From the NCBI GenBank assembly GCA_947496185.1, contig CANMCD010000004.1, forward strand, positions 124,001-188,000: a DNA stretch of 64,000 nucleotides, in the 5' to 3' direction. The position numbers and the translations under genes were made by a program. Each line of letters opens with the position of its first letter. Within the stretch, counting starts at the first letter, position 1. A model generated the notes under the pieces. It was not told the origin of the DNA, made no database searches, and worked only from the letters and a program-made list of their open reading frames with translations. The DNA is from an uncultured Tenacibaculum sp. Its GTDB lineage: Bacteria > Bacteroidota > Bacteroidia > Flavobacteriales > Flavobacteriaceae. Below, piece after piece: positions 8,899 to 17,446 of the stretch.

Positions 8899-10575
8899 TT
8901 ATCCATTCATTGAAATCAAGAACTCTTCGTTATTCAATGATGTTTTTATTCTTTGTTGTATAAACTCCATCGCTTCAATTGGATTCATATCCGCTAGGTA
9001 TTTACGTAATACCCACATTCTTTGTACTGTCTTTTCATCTAAAAGAAGATCATCACGACGCGTACTAGACCTAATTAAATCAATCGCTGGGTAAATTCTA
9101 CGATTAGCAATATTACGTTCTAATTGTAACTCCATATTACCAGTACCTTTGAATTCTTCAAAAATAACTTCGTCCATTTTAGAACCTGTTTCTGTAAGCG
9201 CCGTTGCAATGATTGTTAAAGAACCTCCATTTTCAATATTTCTCGCCGCTCCAAAGAAACGTTTTGGCTTGTGTAAAGCATTGGCATCAATACCTCCTGA
9301 TAAAATCTTTCCTGATGCAGGAGCAACAGTATTATAAGCTCTTGCCAAACGTGTAATCGAATCTAATAAAATTACTACATCATGACCACACTCTACAAGA
9401 CGCTTGGCTTTTTCTAAAACAATATTTGCTACACGAACATGTTTATCAGCTGGTTCGTCAAAAGTAGAAGCCACAACCTCTCCTCGTACACTACGTTGCA
9501 TATCCGTAACTTCCTCTGGTCGTTCATCTATTAATAATACAATTTGGTATACCTCAGGATGATTGGCTGCAATAGCATTTGCCACATCCTTTAACAACAT
9601 AGTTTTACCTGTTTTAGGTTGTGCTACAATCATACCTCTTTGTCCCTTTCCTATAGGAGAAAACAAATCTATTATTCTTGTAGATAATGAACTTCCTTTT
9701 TGTGCTAAGTTAAACTTCTCATCTGCGAACAACGGAGTTAAATGCTCAAAAGAGACTCTATCTCTAACGATGTTAGGACTTAAACCATTAATTTTAGACA
9801 CCCTGATTAATGGAAAGTATTTTTCCCCTTCTTTAGGAGGTCGTACATTTCCTCTTACAGTATCCCCTGTTTTTAATCCAAATAATTTTATTTGAGATTG
9901 AGACACATAAATATCATCAGGAGATGATAAATAATTATAATCTGAAGATCTTAAAAAACCATATCCATCAGGCATCATTTCTAATACCCCCTCACTTTCA
10001 ATAATCCCATCGAACTCAAAATCAGGATCCCTATACTTATTTCCTCCTTTATGATGGTTCTTATTCTTGTTTTGATTATGATTATGGCTGTGCTTATTTT
10101 TATTTTGATTATTATTTCTTTGCTGTCTATTATTATTGTTGTTGTTTTGAGATGATTTCCGGTCATCAACACCATTTTTCTTGTATTGATCCGTCCTATT
10201 ATCTTTTTTTCTAGTTACTTCCTTCTGTTTATCACTTGCATTATCTTTTCCAGGAGTTTCTACTGCAACAACTTCTTTTTTAGTTTCTTTTACTTCTTCT
10301 TTGGTATCATTATCATTGGATGCTGAGGAAGCTTTTTTTGAGATTCTTTTCCTCTTAGGCTTTTCAGCTACCGTCTTTTCTTCCTCTGCCTTTTTTTCTG
10401 TAGGTTTCTCAACTTTTTTCTTTGACTCTACGTTATTGGCCTCTGCCTGAGCATCTAAAATTTTATAAACTAAATCTAACTTCTTCAATTGACTAATTCT
10501 TGTTAGCCCTATAGTCTTCGCTATAGTTTGTAAATCAGTTAGCTTTTTAGCTTTTAATTCCGAAATTTCGAACAT
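8899..10575 (-). CDS. rho: Transcription termination factor Rho
   Basis: A 558-aa hexameric RNA helicase. The Rho N-terminal domain covers about residues 1-45 ([19 protein letters not shown]). A Lys/Glu-rich then Asn/His/Lys-rich disordered insert spans roughly 50-190, with a run of six Asn and many QN repeats. The RNA-binding cold-shock-like domain follows ([19 protein letters not shown]), then the ATPase with Walker [11 protein letters not shown] near 320 and Walker [18 protein letters not shown] near 400. Rho without the insert is about 420 aa. Such inserts are known in Bacteroidota. It converges on the folate gene and diverges from the DUF4293 gene. Confidence 0.97.
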   Translation of the reverse strand: MFEISELKAKKLTDLQTIAKTIGLTRISQLKKLDLVYKILDAQAEANNVESKKKVEKPTEKKAEEEKTVAEKPKRKRISKKASSASNDNDTKEEVKETKKEVVAVETPGKDNASDKQKEVTRKKDNRTDQYKKNGVDDRKSSQNNNNNNRQQRNNNQNKNKHSHNHNQNKNKNHHKGGNKYRDPDFEFDGIIESEGVLEMMPDGYGFLRSSDYNYLSSPDDIYVSQSQIKLFGLKTGDTVRGNVRPPKEGEKYFPLIRVSKINGLSPNIVRDRVSFEHLTPLFADEKFNLAQKGSSLSTRIIDLFSPIGKGQRGMIVAQPKTGKTMLLKDVANAIAANHPEVYQIVLLIDERPEEVTDMQRSVRGEVVASTFDEPADKHVRVANIVLEKAKRLVECGHDVVILLDSITRLARAYNTVAPASGKILSGGIDANALHKPKRFFGAARNIENGGSLTIIATALTETGSKMDEVIFEEFKGTGNMELQLERNIANRRIYPAIDLIRSSTRRDDLLLDEKTVQRMWVLRKYLADMNPIEAMEFIQQRIKTSLNNEEFLISMNG

Positions 10576-10642
10576 TAGATAAAATATTAGGTTAAAATTC
10601 TTTCAAAAGAATTAAAATTTATTATTTGTTTCGTGATTGCTA

Positions 10643-10662
10643 TGTTATACGAAAGTATAACA
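10643..10662. promoter_or_regulatory. Perfect 8-bp hairpin in the rho leader
   Basis: TGTTATACGAAAGTATAACA is a perfect inverted repeat with a GAAA (TTTC in the rho transcript) centre. It lies in the predicted rho 5' UTR, 68 bp upstream of the ATG and downstream of the rho -7 box at 10687-10694. It could be an RNA hairpin in autoregulation of rho or a dyad operator. Confidence 0.5.
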
Positions 10663-10686
10663 CTATATGTGCGGTTACTTACATGG

Positions 10687-10694
10687 CAAATATA
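10687..10694 (-). promoter_or_regulatory. Promoter -7 box for rho
   Basis: The minus strand reads TATATTTG, an exact match to the Bacteroidota -7 consensus TAnnTTTG. Initiation near 10681 would give a leader of about 105 nt. No convincing -33 TTG at ideal spacing was picked out. Confidence 0.5.
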
Positions 10695-10740
10695 TGCAAA
10701 TATTTTAATTTGTAGTATTTCTTTTTAAAAAAAGAAGTAG

Positions 10741-10748
10741 TATTTTTG
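10741..10748 (+). promoter_or_regulatory. Promoter -7 box for the DUF4293 gene
   Basis: TATTTTTG matches TAnnTTTG and lies 17 bp before the chosen ATG at 10766, so the leader would be very short. Confidence 0.5.
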
Positions 10749-10765
10749 TTCGCCAATTGAAAAAA

Positions 10766-11203
10766 ATGATACAGAGAATTCAAACCATATATCTTTTTGT
10801 TGCAGGATTACTTTCTGGGGTTCTTCCATTCTTCTTACATTTATGGAAGAAGAACGTTCAGAATAGTCCAGTTTATATAACGGATCTTTTCCTAAGCAAT
10901 TCTTTTATGCAACAGATTGTTCCCTTATTATTTTTTTCTGCTGCCCTTTTGTCTTTTATTAATATTTTCATTTTCAAAAAAAGACAACTTCAATTTGTAT
11001 TGGGCAGAGTAATTATATTGATACATCTTTTTTTAGTAGGATTATTGATATATCTATCACTAACTTTATCTGGAGAAGCAAGTGTTTCTGAGAAAGGTAT
11101 TGGGATGTTTATTCCTATAGTTGCTATTTTGCTCGTTGCCTTAGCAAATAAAGCCATCAAAAAGGATGAAGATCTTGTAAAATCTGTTGATAGATTACGA
11201 TAA
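10766..11203 (+). CDS. DUF4293 family membrane protein
   Basis: I chose the ATG at 10766 (MIQRIQTIYLF), the usual family start, rather than a TTG three codons upstream. The product has about 145 aa with four hydrophobic segments separated by short charged loops (IFKKRQLQFVLGRVI, then NKAIKKDEDLVKSVDRLR at the C-terminus), as in DUF4293 proteins of Bacteroidota. The function is unknown. It is monocistronic, followed by a strong terminator. Confidence 0.85.
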   Translation: MIQRIQTIYLFVAGLLSGVLPFFLHLWKKNVQNSPVYITDLFLSNSFMQQIVPLLFFSAALLSFINIFIFKKRQLQFVLGRVIILIHLFLVGLLIYLSLTLSGEASVSEKGIGMFIPIVAILLVALANKAIKKDEDLVKSVDRLR

Positions 11204-11232
11204 GCCTTACATCTTAGTATATTTAGTGCGAT

Positions 11233-11260
11233 AAACCGAGAATAATTTCTCGGTTTTTTT
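11233..11260 (+). terminator. Intrinsic terminator after the DUF4293 gene
   Basis: A 10-bp perfect stem AAACCGAGAA / TTCTCGGTTT with a 4-nt loop is followed directly by a continuous T-tract. Confidence 0.9.
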
Positions 11261-11285
11261 ATGAATCAAAAGTTCGTAATAATTG

Positions 11286-11441
11286 AACTCATCTTGACGT
11301 TTTCTATTCCCTAAAAAATAGCTAAAACCGCCCATATTATGTTACTTTTTTATCCGTAGCGCTGCTATGACTTTCAAAAAGTGCCTTATCTGGTCAAATT
11401 TTAACTCATTTTTGGTTAAAATCAAAAAGTCAAGATGAGTT
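11286..11441. repeat. Foldback element with 13-bp terminal inverted repeats
   Basis: AACTCATCTTGAC at 11286-11298 is matched by its exact complement GTCAAGATGAGTT at 11429-11441, enclosing about 130 bp of non-coding sequence with a small dyad (TAGCGCTGCTA) in the middle. No ORF lies inside. The layout is that of a small non-autonomous foldback element. No second copy was found in the window, so its mobility is inference. It lies in the 590-bp gap before the response regulator gene. Confidence 0.5.
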
Positions 11442-11745
11442 TCATTCTAGAAAATATAGATGACATAATAAAAACTAATTTTAAGTGTTATTGATATGTC
11501 AAAAATGAAAGATTTAACGAACCTATATGGTCACTTATAGAATAACAAGCTAATGGTAAAAAGAGGTAAAAACCACCTTCTTCCCCCTATAAATACTAGA
11601 AATTAAAATAGATTAAAAAATATTTCACACGCTCAACGACCTTAATTCACAAATTACCTCTAATTTTACCTAAGTATTTTAACATTTAAAAAAACACAAA
11701 CAATTGAATACCAAACAAATAAGAAAATATGTTAAATTCAATACT

Positions 11746-11807
11746 AGGGAAAACCCTGATAAAGACAGTAAAAACCCTTACCAAAGGTTTAGGGATACTG
11801 AGTATTG
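11746..11807 (+). promoter_or_regulatory. Candidate regulator site upstream of the NarL-type gene
   Basis: The dyad AGGGAAAACCCT at 11746-11757 is followed by TGATA. A second part at 11785-11807 reads GGTTTAGGGATACTGAGTAT then TG. A related arrangement (AGGGTTTTCCCTGATA followed by GAGTATTG) occurs at 50611-50635 before a small lipoprotein gene. The location about 95-45 bp before the response regulator suggests an autoregulatory operator. Confidence 0.4.
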
Positions 11808-11851
11808 TGCAGTATCTATATCTATTATAAATTTGTAAACGTAAATAACAA

Positions 11852-12505
11852 ATGAGTTACAAGATTAAAGTTCATATAGCCGACGATCACAAAATTCTTA
11901 TAGAAGGAGTGATGGCTCTTATAAATATAGAAGACGACATCGAAATTGAGGGTTATTCTTTAACTGGAAAAGAAGTTGTCAACTGGGCAAATAACAATAC
12001 TGCTGATGTATTAATCTTAGATATTAATATGCCAGAAATGGATGGAATAGATGTATTGAGAGTTTTTAAGCAGCGAGATGTAAAAGTAAAAAAAATTATT
12101 CTATCTAGTTTAAGTGACCCAAAACTTGTACAAGAAATGATTGCCTTAGGCGCAAATGGTTTCTTAGAAAAAAGTTGTGCAAGCGATCATATAGTAGAAG
12201 CTATAAGATCTGTAAGCAAGGGCATTCAGTATTTTAATGAAGATATAAAAACAAGACTTTTTAATCTTTATGTTGCTAATTCGAAGGTTGATAACGAAAA
12301 AGAAGAATCCCACAAAGATTTAACTGAACGTGAAGTTGAAGTATTGAAGTTAATAGCGCTAGAGAAAAGTTCATCAGAAATAGCGACGCTATTAAGTATT
12401 AGTGTTAAAACAGTTGAATCATATCGACGAAATCTTTATAAAAAACTGAAAGTAAAAAATGTAGTAGGTTTAGCGATGTATGCAGTTAGGAATAAGATAG
12501 TATAA
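11852..12505 (+). CDS. NarL/FixJ-type response regulator
   Basis: A 217-aa two-domain regulator. The receiver domain covers residues 1-125, with acidic pocket DD near residue 11, phospho-acceptor Asp in DVLILDINMPEMDG near residue 57 and Lys in FLEKS. The LuxR-type HTH occupies residues 150-210 (LTEREVEVLKLIALEKSSSEIATLL, SVKTVESYRRNLYKKL; quoted in parts). The cognate kinase is probably the HisKA_3 histidine kinase at 13500, with a lipoprotein gene between them. The upstream dyad may be its own binding site. Confidence 0.93.
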   Translation: MSYKIKVHIADDHKILIEGVMALINIEDDIEIEGYSLTGKEVVNWANNNTADVLILDINMPEMDGIDVLRVFKQRDVKVKKIILSSLSDPKLVQEMIALGANGFLEKSCASDHIVEAIRSVSKGIQYFNEDIKTRLFNLYVANSKVDNEKEESHKDLTEREVEVLKLIALEKSSSEIATLLSISVKTVESYRRNLYKKLKVKNVVGLAMYAVRNKIV

Positions 12506-12801
12506 TCCTTTCATTCTGTTTTTCTTTGCCCCCAAAGAAGAATCACCCCTCATCCTTTGTTCCTGATGAATTACATCGCTAGAAACCACAACATTATTAA
12601 AATATAAATATGGCGATGTGCGCTGTTATTAAAAAATAACATAGTTTAGAAAACCCCTTCATTTTGTTTTCTTTATCCCCTAACGTTGAGAACGTCCCCC
12701 GTATCTCCATCTGTCTATACTAAGTACATCGCCTATTTTTATAATAAAGCTAAAAACCAAAACATTATACACACCTTAAATCATTAAAAATTAATTATTT
12801 T
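12506..12801 (+). repeat. Intergenic region with an imperfect tandem duplication
   Basis: Two diverged copies of a block are recognisable. The first is near 12508-12596 (CCTTTCATTCTGTTTTTCTT ... TACATCGC ... AACATTAT). The second is near 12653-12770 (CCCTTCATTTTGTTTTCTTT ... TACATCGC ... AACATTAT). There is no ORF. It may be duplicated regulatory DNA before the lipoprotein gene. Confidence 0.4.
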
Positions 12802-13497
12802 ATGAGAAATTTTACACTACTTTTAGCTTCTATTGCCCTTGTAATTTCCGCCTCTTGTTCAAAAAATGAGAGTACCCCCGCTACTACAGGACAACAGAAC
12901 ACAGAAAACAAGCTGGATTCTTATACCTTAAAAAAAGATGCTAACGGAAATTATTCTATAGGTTTCAATATAGATAATAAAACACAAGTTGACTCTTATA
13001 TCTTATCAGACAATCTACATGATATTGTACTTTCACAAGGAGAAAACAAAACAAATAAAAGTTTCTTCAATAGCCTTGTCCCTGACAATAATTCAATAAA
13101 AGTTAACCTTTCTGACTCTAATAATAGTGACAAAAAAGTAAAAATATTTGTTGAAGATGAAGATGTTGATATTAATAATTCTTCTTTAAGAAATGAGTAT
13201 TTAAACAACTATTGCGTAACCAAAAATAAAAATGGTACTTTTACGTTAAATTTTGAAGTCAACGAAAACACCGTTGTAAACCCAGTTTTTAATCAAAAAG
13301 AACAAATTAATGAGTTTCATTGTTACGCGGGAAAAAGTGAAAAAAGACATTATTCTTTTAATATAAAATCTGTTGATGGTGCAACGAAAATAGACTTTAT
13401 TAATTATAGTAATAAATCTAACCAATATACGTCCAGAGCCTCATCTTTTAGAAATAAAAGAAAACCAAGAATCTTAATTGATGATGCTCTTTATTAA
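12802..13497 (+). CDS. Hypothetical lipoprotein
   Basis: A 231-aa protein with a lipoprotein signal (basic MRN start, hydrophobic FTLLLASIALVIS, then SASC with the lipidated Cys near residue 19). The mature part is Asn/Asp/Ser-rich. It contains two similar units, one starting near residue 42 (SYTLKKDANGNYSIGFNIDN) and one near residue 138 (NYCVTKNKNGTFTLNFEVNE), each followed by a Lys/Asn-rich segment. No family was recognised. It lies between a response regulator and a TPR histidine kinase and ends 2 bp before the kinase ATG, so it may be an accessory or target of that system. Confidence 0.7.
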   Translation: MRNFTLLLASIALVISASCSKNESTPATTGQQNTENKLDSYTLKKDANGNYSIGFNIDNKTQVDSYILSDNLHDIVLSQGENKTNKSFFNSLVPDNNSIKVNLSDSNNSDKKVKIFVEDEDVDINNSSLRNEYLNNYCVTKNKNGTFTLNFEVNENTVVNPVFNQKEQINEFHCYAGKSEKRHYSFNIKSVDGATKIDFINYSNKSNQYTSRASSFRNKRKPRILIDDALY

Positions 13498-13499
13498 TA

Positions 13500-15305
13500 A
13501 TGAATTTAACATATAAAAAAGTAATTTTACTTATTTCTTGTTTTATAAGTTTAAAACTTTATTCAAATAGTAAAAGGAAAAGTTTTTTAAAAGCCTTTCC
13601 TTTTACTAGTATAATAGCATCTCAACATGACTTCAAAAAAGATCTGGAACTAGCGAATAAGTTTTTTAAAAATGAAGAATATACAAAAGCTCTAGAGCTA
13701 GCTTTGTCAATTATAAAAAAATCTGACTCTTATAAGCCTGAATTGTTTTATAAATGCCATTATCTAATTGGTAGTATTCTTAGAAGGATAAATAATCATG
13801 AAAAATCACTCTTATACTTTAAAAAATCTCTAGCAGATTTAAATTCGCTAAAGAACAAATACAATACTGAAAAAACTATACCTCAATACACTATAAAAAA
13901 AGCTCGAAATTTAGTTCGTATTGGTGCGCAATTTTTAGAATTAAACAAAAACGATAGCGCAGTATACTATTTTAAAAAAGTTATAAGCACCCCCTCTTTA
14001 AATCAAGAAATTCAATCTATAAAAGCTTCTGCACATGGTAATTTATCTGGAACATATTTAATTGACTCTGTATACAATAAAGCTAAAGAACACGCATACA
14101 AAGCTATAGAAATACATAAAAAATCAAACAATAAAATATCTCAAGCAACTGCTATAGCAAACTTAGCAAGTATATATATTTCACAAGAAGATTATATAAA
14201 AGCCAAAGAACTGTATCAAAAAGCACTCAGCCTAATTGAAAAAGACCAAAGTATTGAAGCTTCAAAATATCAGGAAGATCTTTATTATAACTTGGCATGG
14301 ACAATGTACTTACTTAAAGATTATAAAGCCTATGAATACCAAGAGAAGTCGATCGACATTAAAGACGCTTTAAGAGACAAAGAAGTAAACTTAATCATGA
14401 AAGGTATCTTCGAAAAACATAAAATTGATCTTGAAAAACAAAAGGCAACCACGCTTAAAAATAAAATAGAGTTAGAAAAACAACAAGAAAAAATAAGTAT
14501 CTATTTATCTAGTGCTATTAGTTTACTTATACTTATTATTTCTGGAGTAATTGTTTACAACTATAAACTACGTCAAAAAAACCTACATTTAAAATTTTCG
14601 CAAAGTAAGCTGCTCGAAGAACAAAATATTGAACGCTTAAAAATAGACGCACAAATAAAAATTTTAAATGCTACTATTGACGGAAAAGAAACAGAGAGAA
14701 AACAAATTGCCGAAACCTTACATGATAGCGTTAGTGCTTTGCTTTCTTCTGCAAACATGCATTTAACAGCAACCAAAAAACAATTTAAAGAAAAGACCCC
14801 TATCGAATTAGAAAAAACACAGGAAATAATACTAGAAGCATCACAAAAAGTACGTGATTTATCACATAACTTAGTTTCTTCTATTTTATTAAAGTTTGGA
14901 CTTGAATATGCAATTAATGATATCGCAAAAAAATATTCAAATAGCGAACTAAGCTTTCATACAGACTTTACTGACGTCAATAGGTATAACCAAGAATTTG
15001 AAATTAAAATTTACAACGTTCTACATGAACTAATTAACAATATTATCAAACATAGTAAAGCGAATAACGCTCACATTGTTATAGAAGATAAAAATGGTTT
15101 TATTTCTTTTTTAATCGAAGATGATGGTATAGGGTTTAATTTTAAGGATAGTAAAACTTCATCTGGTTTGGGTTTAAACCAAATAGAAGCAAGAATTAAA
15201 ATGATGAATGGAAGTTTTTTAATAGAATCTGCAGAACAAAGAGGTACAAAAATCACCATATCTGTTCCATCACAATTAAAGCACAAACTAAGCTCTTTTA
15301 GCTAA
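13500..15305 (+). CDS. TPR-containing sensor histidine kinase (HisKA_3 type)
   Basis: A 601-aa membrane kinase. The N-terminal leader is followed by about five tetratricopeptide repeats (residues 50-290; for example KASAHGNLSGTYLIDSVYNK and ASIYISQEDYIKAKELYQKA). One transmembrane helix follows (ISIYLSSAISLLILIISGVI, near 335-355), then a coiled coil, the dimerisation box ETERKQIAETLHDSVSALL with phospho-acceptor His near 407, and a HATPase domain (NVLHELINNIIKHSK; DDGIGFNF; SGLGLNQIEARI). It is the typical partner of NarL-type regulators in Bacteroidota, here probably the one at 11852. Its 3' end overlaps the convergent phosphodiesterase gene by 18 bp. Confidence 0.92.
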   Translation: MNLTYKKVILLISCFISLKLYSNSKRKSFLKAFPFTSIIASQHDFKKDLELANKFFKNEEYTKALELALSIIKKSDSYKPELFYKCHYLIGSILRRINNHEKSLLYFKKSLADLNSLKNKYNTEKTIPQYTIKKARNLVRIGAQFLELNKNDSAVYYFKKVISTPSLNQEIQSIKASAHGNLSGTYLIDSVYNKAKEHAYKAIEIHKKSNNKISQATAIANLASIYISQEDYIKAKELYQKALSLIEKDQSIEASKYQEDLYYNLAWTMYLLKDYKAYEYQEKSIDIKDALRDKEVNLIMKGIFEKHKIDLEKQKATTLKNKIELEKQQEKISIYLSSAISLLILIISGVIVYNYKLRQKNLHLKFSQSKLLEEQNIERLKIDAQIKILNATIDGKETERKQIAETLHDSVSALLSSANMHLTATKKQFKEKTPIELEKTQEIILEASQKVRDLSHNLVSSILLKFGLEYAINDIAKKYSNSELSFHTDFTDVNRYNQEFEIKIYNVLHELINNIIKHSKANNAHIVIEDKNGFISFLIEDDGIGFNFKDSKTSSGLGLNQIEARIKMMNGSFLIESAEQRGTKITISVPSQLKHKLSSFS

Positions 15306-15785
15306 TTCTATTATTTCTAAATTTTGAATTTTTCCTTTAACTAATTCAAAACGTAACATAGTTCTCACTTTGTGAAAACCTTGTTTTCCAGCGGCTCCTG
15401 GATTTAAATGTAATATATTTATCTCTTTATCAAATTGAACTTTTAAAATATGTGAATGACCGCAAATAAACAGTTTTGGAGGTGTTCTTTTTAGTGCCTC
15501 TCGCAAACGTGAATGGTATTTACCAGGATAACCACCTATATGAGTCATCCAAACCGTAACCCCTTCTACTTCAAACTTATTATCCAGTAAAAACTCAGCT
15601 CTTGCTTCTTTACCGTCAATATTTCCATAAACTGCTCGTAACGTTTTAATTTCTTTGATTGTATCCGTTACTGATATGTCTCCAATATCTCCAGCATGCC
15701 AAACCTCATCCGCTTGTTTTACAAATTTTAAAATTTGCGCATCGATGTATCCGTGAGTATCCGATAATAAGAGTATTTTTTTCAT
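15288..15785 (-). CDS. YfcE/MJ0936-type metallophosphodiesterase
   Basis: A 165-aa enzyme with the metallophosphoesterase motifs in order: LLSDTHG, HAGDIGD, YGNIDGKE, THIGGYPG and CGHSH, the ligands of a two-metal centre. It has the usual minimal length of the family, whose members hydrolyse phosphodiesters. The natural substrate is unknown. It converges on the histidine kinase gene with a small overlap. Confidence 0.9.
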   Translation of the reverse strand: MKKILLLSDTHGYIDAQILKFVKQADEVWHAGDIGDISVTDTIKEIKTLRAVYGNIDGKEARAEFLLDNKFEVEGVTVWMTHIGGYPGKYHSRLREALKRTPPKLFICGHSHILKVQFDKEINILHLNPGAAGKQGFHKVRTMLRFELVKGKIQNLEIIELAKRA

Positions 15786-15864
15786 TTAAAAATAAAACAG
15801 TTAATATGCTTAGCTAAAACAAAGGTATCCTTAAATTACACAGACACAAAATGCAATATAAAGA

Positions 15865-15893
15865 AAACCCCACATTCAAATAATGCGAGGTTT
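15865..15893 (-). terminator. Intrinsic terminator after the TlpA-like gene
   Basis: On the minus strand AAACCTCGCATT pairs with AATGTGGGGTTT around a 5-nt loop (two imperfect pairs) and is followed by a T-rich stretch. It lies 27 bp after the stop at 15920. Confidence 0.65.
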
Positions 15894-15919
15894 CAAATAA
15901 TGTTTATTAAAACGAATAA

Positions 15920-17329
15920 TTATATTTCTAAACTTTTAAATAATTCAATCAGTTTGGGGTCAGAAGGTCTTGGAGCATCTGCAGAAACAATATTCCCATT
16001 TGGATCTATCAATATAAATCTTGGTATACCATCAATCCCATAATTTTTAGCAAAATCGGACTTCATACCTTTACTTGAAAACAACTGTACTCCACGCATT
16101 TGTTTTTCTCCAACCATCTTCTTCCAATTCTCTCTAGATTTCTCTTCCGATAACTTTCTCCATTCACTCGGATCTACTGAAATACTAACAAACGTGATGT
16201 TATTTTTTTCGTAAGTATCCATAATTTTATCTAAAAATGGTATTTCCTTCTTACAAGGACCACACCAAGTAGCCCAAACATCAATATACACATATTTACC
16301 TTTAAAATCTTCCAATGAAGACGTTTCTCCATTAAAATTTTCATAATCATTAAATACTGGAGAAGCTTTTCCTTTCTCTAATAACTTGGTTTTTTCATAT
16401 TTTTCTTCAAAGTCTTTTTTAAAGTTCTTATCAGATGCTAAAGCCATTACTCCTTTAAAAAAGTCATGCTTATATGCCCCATCAATAGGTAAATAATAAC
16501 CTAGTTTACTAGCCAACAACCCCTTAAACTTATCAGAAGCCTCACTATTAATAACTTCATCAAAATATTTTTTAGGGCTTTTATCTTCACTATTAACTAT
16601 CTTTTCCCAATAATATTCACTTACTAACCCCCTGCACGATGACAACTTCAAAAACCATTCAGAAGTTAAATATTGCCCTATATCAGTAAGCTTATCAAAC
16701 TCTTTATCTGCTGGAATAAACTCTGGCTTATTGGCTACATATTTATGATAATCTGGATATTTTTGAAGCTCTAAAAGATAACTGAATTTTAAATTTTCAT
16801 TTTCTAAAACCTTAAAACCATCTGATAAATCGTTATTTACCTCCAACAATTCACTCAACGCCTTCCTTTTTTTATCCTGAAATCCTAAAAATTGTTCTTC
16901 ACTCATTCCATAAAGGTTTTCAAACTCTTCCCCACTAGGACCTAGTTCCTTGTCTAAAGATTCTTCTAACTTTCTTTTTTCATGTAGATAATTATTATTT
17001 TCAGCACCTTCTCCACTATAATGTAAAGTCGACATGAATTCTTTTCCATCAAATGAGATGGATAGATTATAATTTGGAACTATATACATTTCAACTCCAC
17101 TTCTACCGTACCTTAGATAAGCATAATCTGTCAACCCCTTTATCGTATCCTGAAAGTGTCCATTTTCATCTACAGACAACTGCTTAGTTTCTCCGTTGAA
17201 TAACACAAAGGCTTTTTCGTCTTTATGATTCTTTATAACACCACTTAACAAGGCATAATCCACTTTTTTTTCTTGTTGACAAGAAGCTAAAAATATCATT
17301 GCCAAACACATTAAAAGTATTTTTTTCAT
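15920..17329 (-). CDS. TlpA-like thiol-disulfide oxidoreductase lipoprotein
   Basis: A 469-aa lipoprotein (MKKILLMCLAMIFLASCQQE, Cys near residue 17). The N-terminal part (residues 25-110, VIKNHKDEKAFVLFNGETKQ) resembles the DUF4369-type beta domain that often precedes TlpA domains in Bacteroidota. A helical middle region of about 220 residues follows, then a thioredoxin-like AhpC/TSA domain with DVWATWCGPCKKEIPFLDK and the redox pair CGPC near residue 356. The cis-Pro loop is GIPRFILID. It probably acts as a periplasmic reductase. A frameshifted paralogue lies immediately upstream on the same strand. Confidence 0.88.
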   Translation of the reverse strand: MKKILLMCLAMIFLASCQQEKKVDYALLSGVIKNHKDEKAFVLFNGETKQLSVDENGHFQDTIKGLTDYAYLRYGRSGVEMYIVPNYNLSISFDGKEFMSTLHYSGEGAENNNYLHEKRKLEESLDKELGPSGEEFENLYGMSEEQFLGFQDKKRKALSELLEVNNDLSDGFKVLENENLKFSYLLELQKYPDYHKYVANKPEFIPADKEFDKLTDIGQYLTSEWFLKLSSCRGLVSEYYWEKIVNSEDKSPKKYFDEVINSEASDKFKGLLASKLGYYLPIDGAYKHDFFKGVMALASDKNFKKDFEEKYEKTKLLEKGKASPVFNDYENFNGETSSLEDFKGKYVYIDVWATWCGPCKKEIPFLDKIMDTYEKNNITFVSISVDPSEWRKLSEEKSRENWKKMVGEKQMRGVQLFSSKGMKSDFAKNYGIDGIPRFILIDPNGNIVSADAPRPSDPKLIELFKSLEI

Positions 17330-17446
17330 AATGTTTGTTTAATTTGCTTTTACGCAACGAATTTAACCAAAGAACCAAACAAAACACCAAAAATTATCAT
17401 AAAACATAATAAAAAAAACAAAAACACCTATAAAAAAACATCTACT

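Noticed and set aside
9563-9895. 110-codon + strand ORF inside rho
   Set aside because: It is antisense to the Rho ATPase and RNA-binding domains and is not related to any family I know.
11286-11441. Considered as a fourth copy of the 162-bp MITE because of GCTATGACT and GCCTTATCT words
   Set aside because: The termini differ and the interior does not align beyond these short words.
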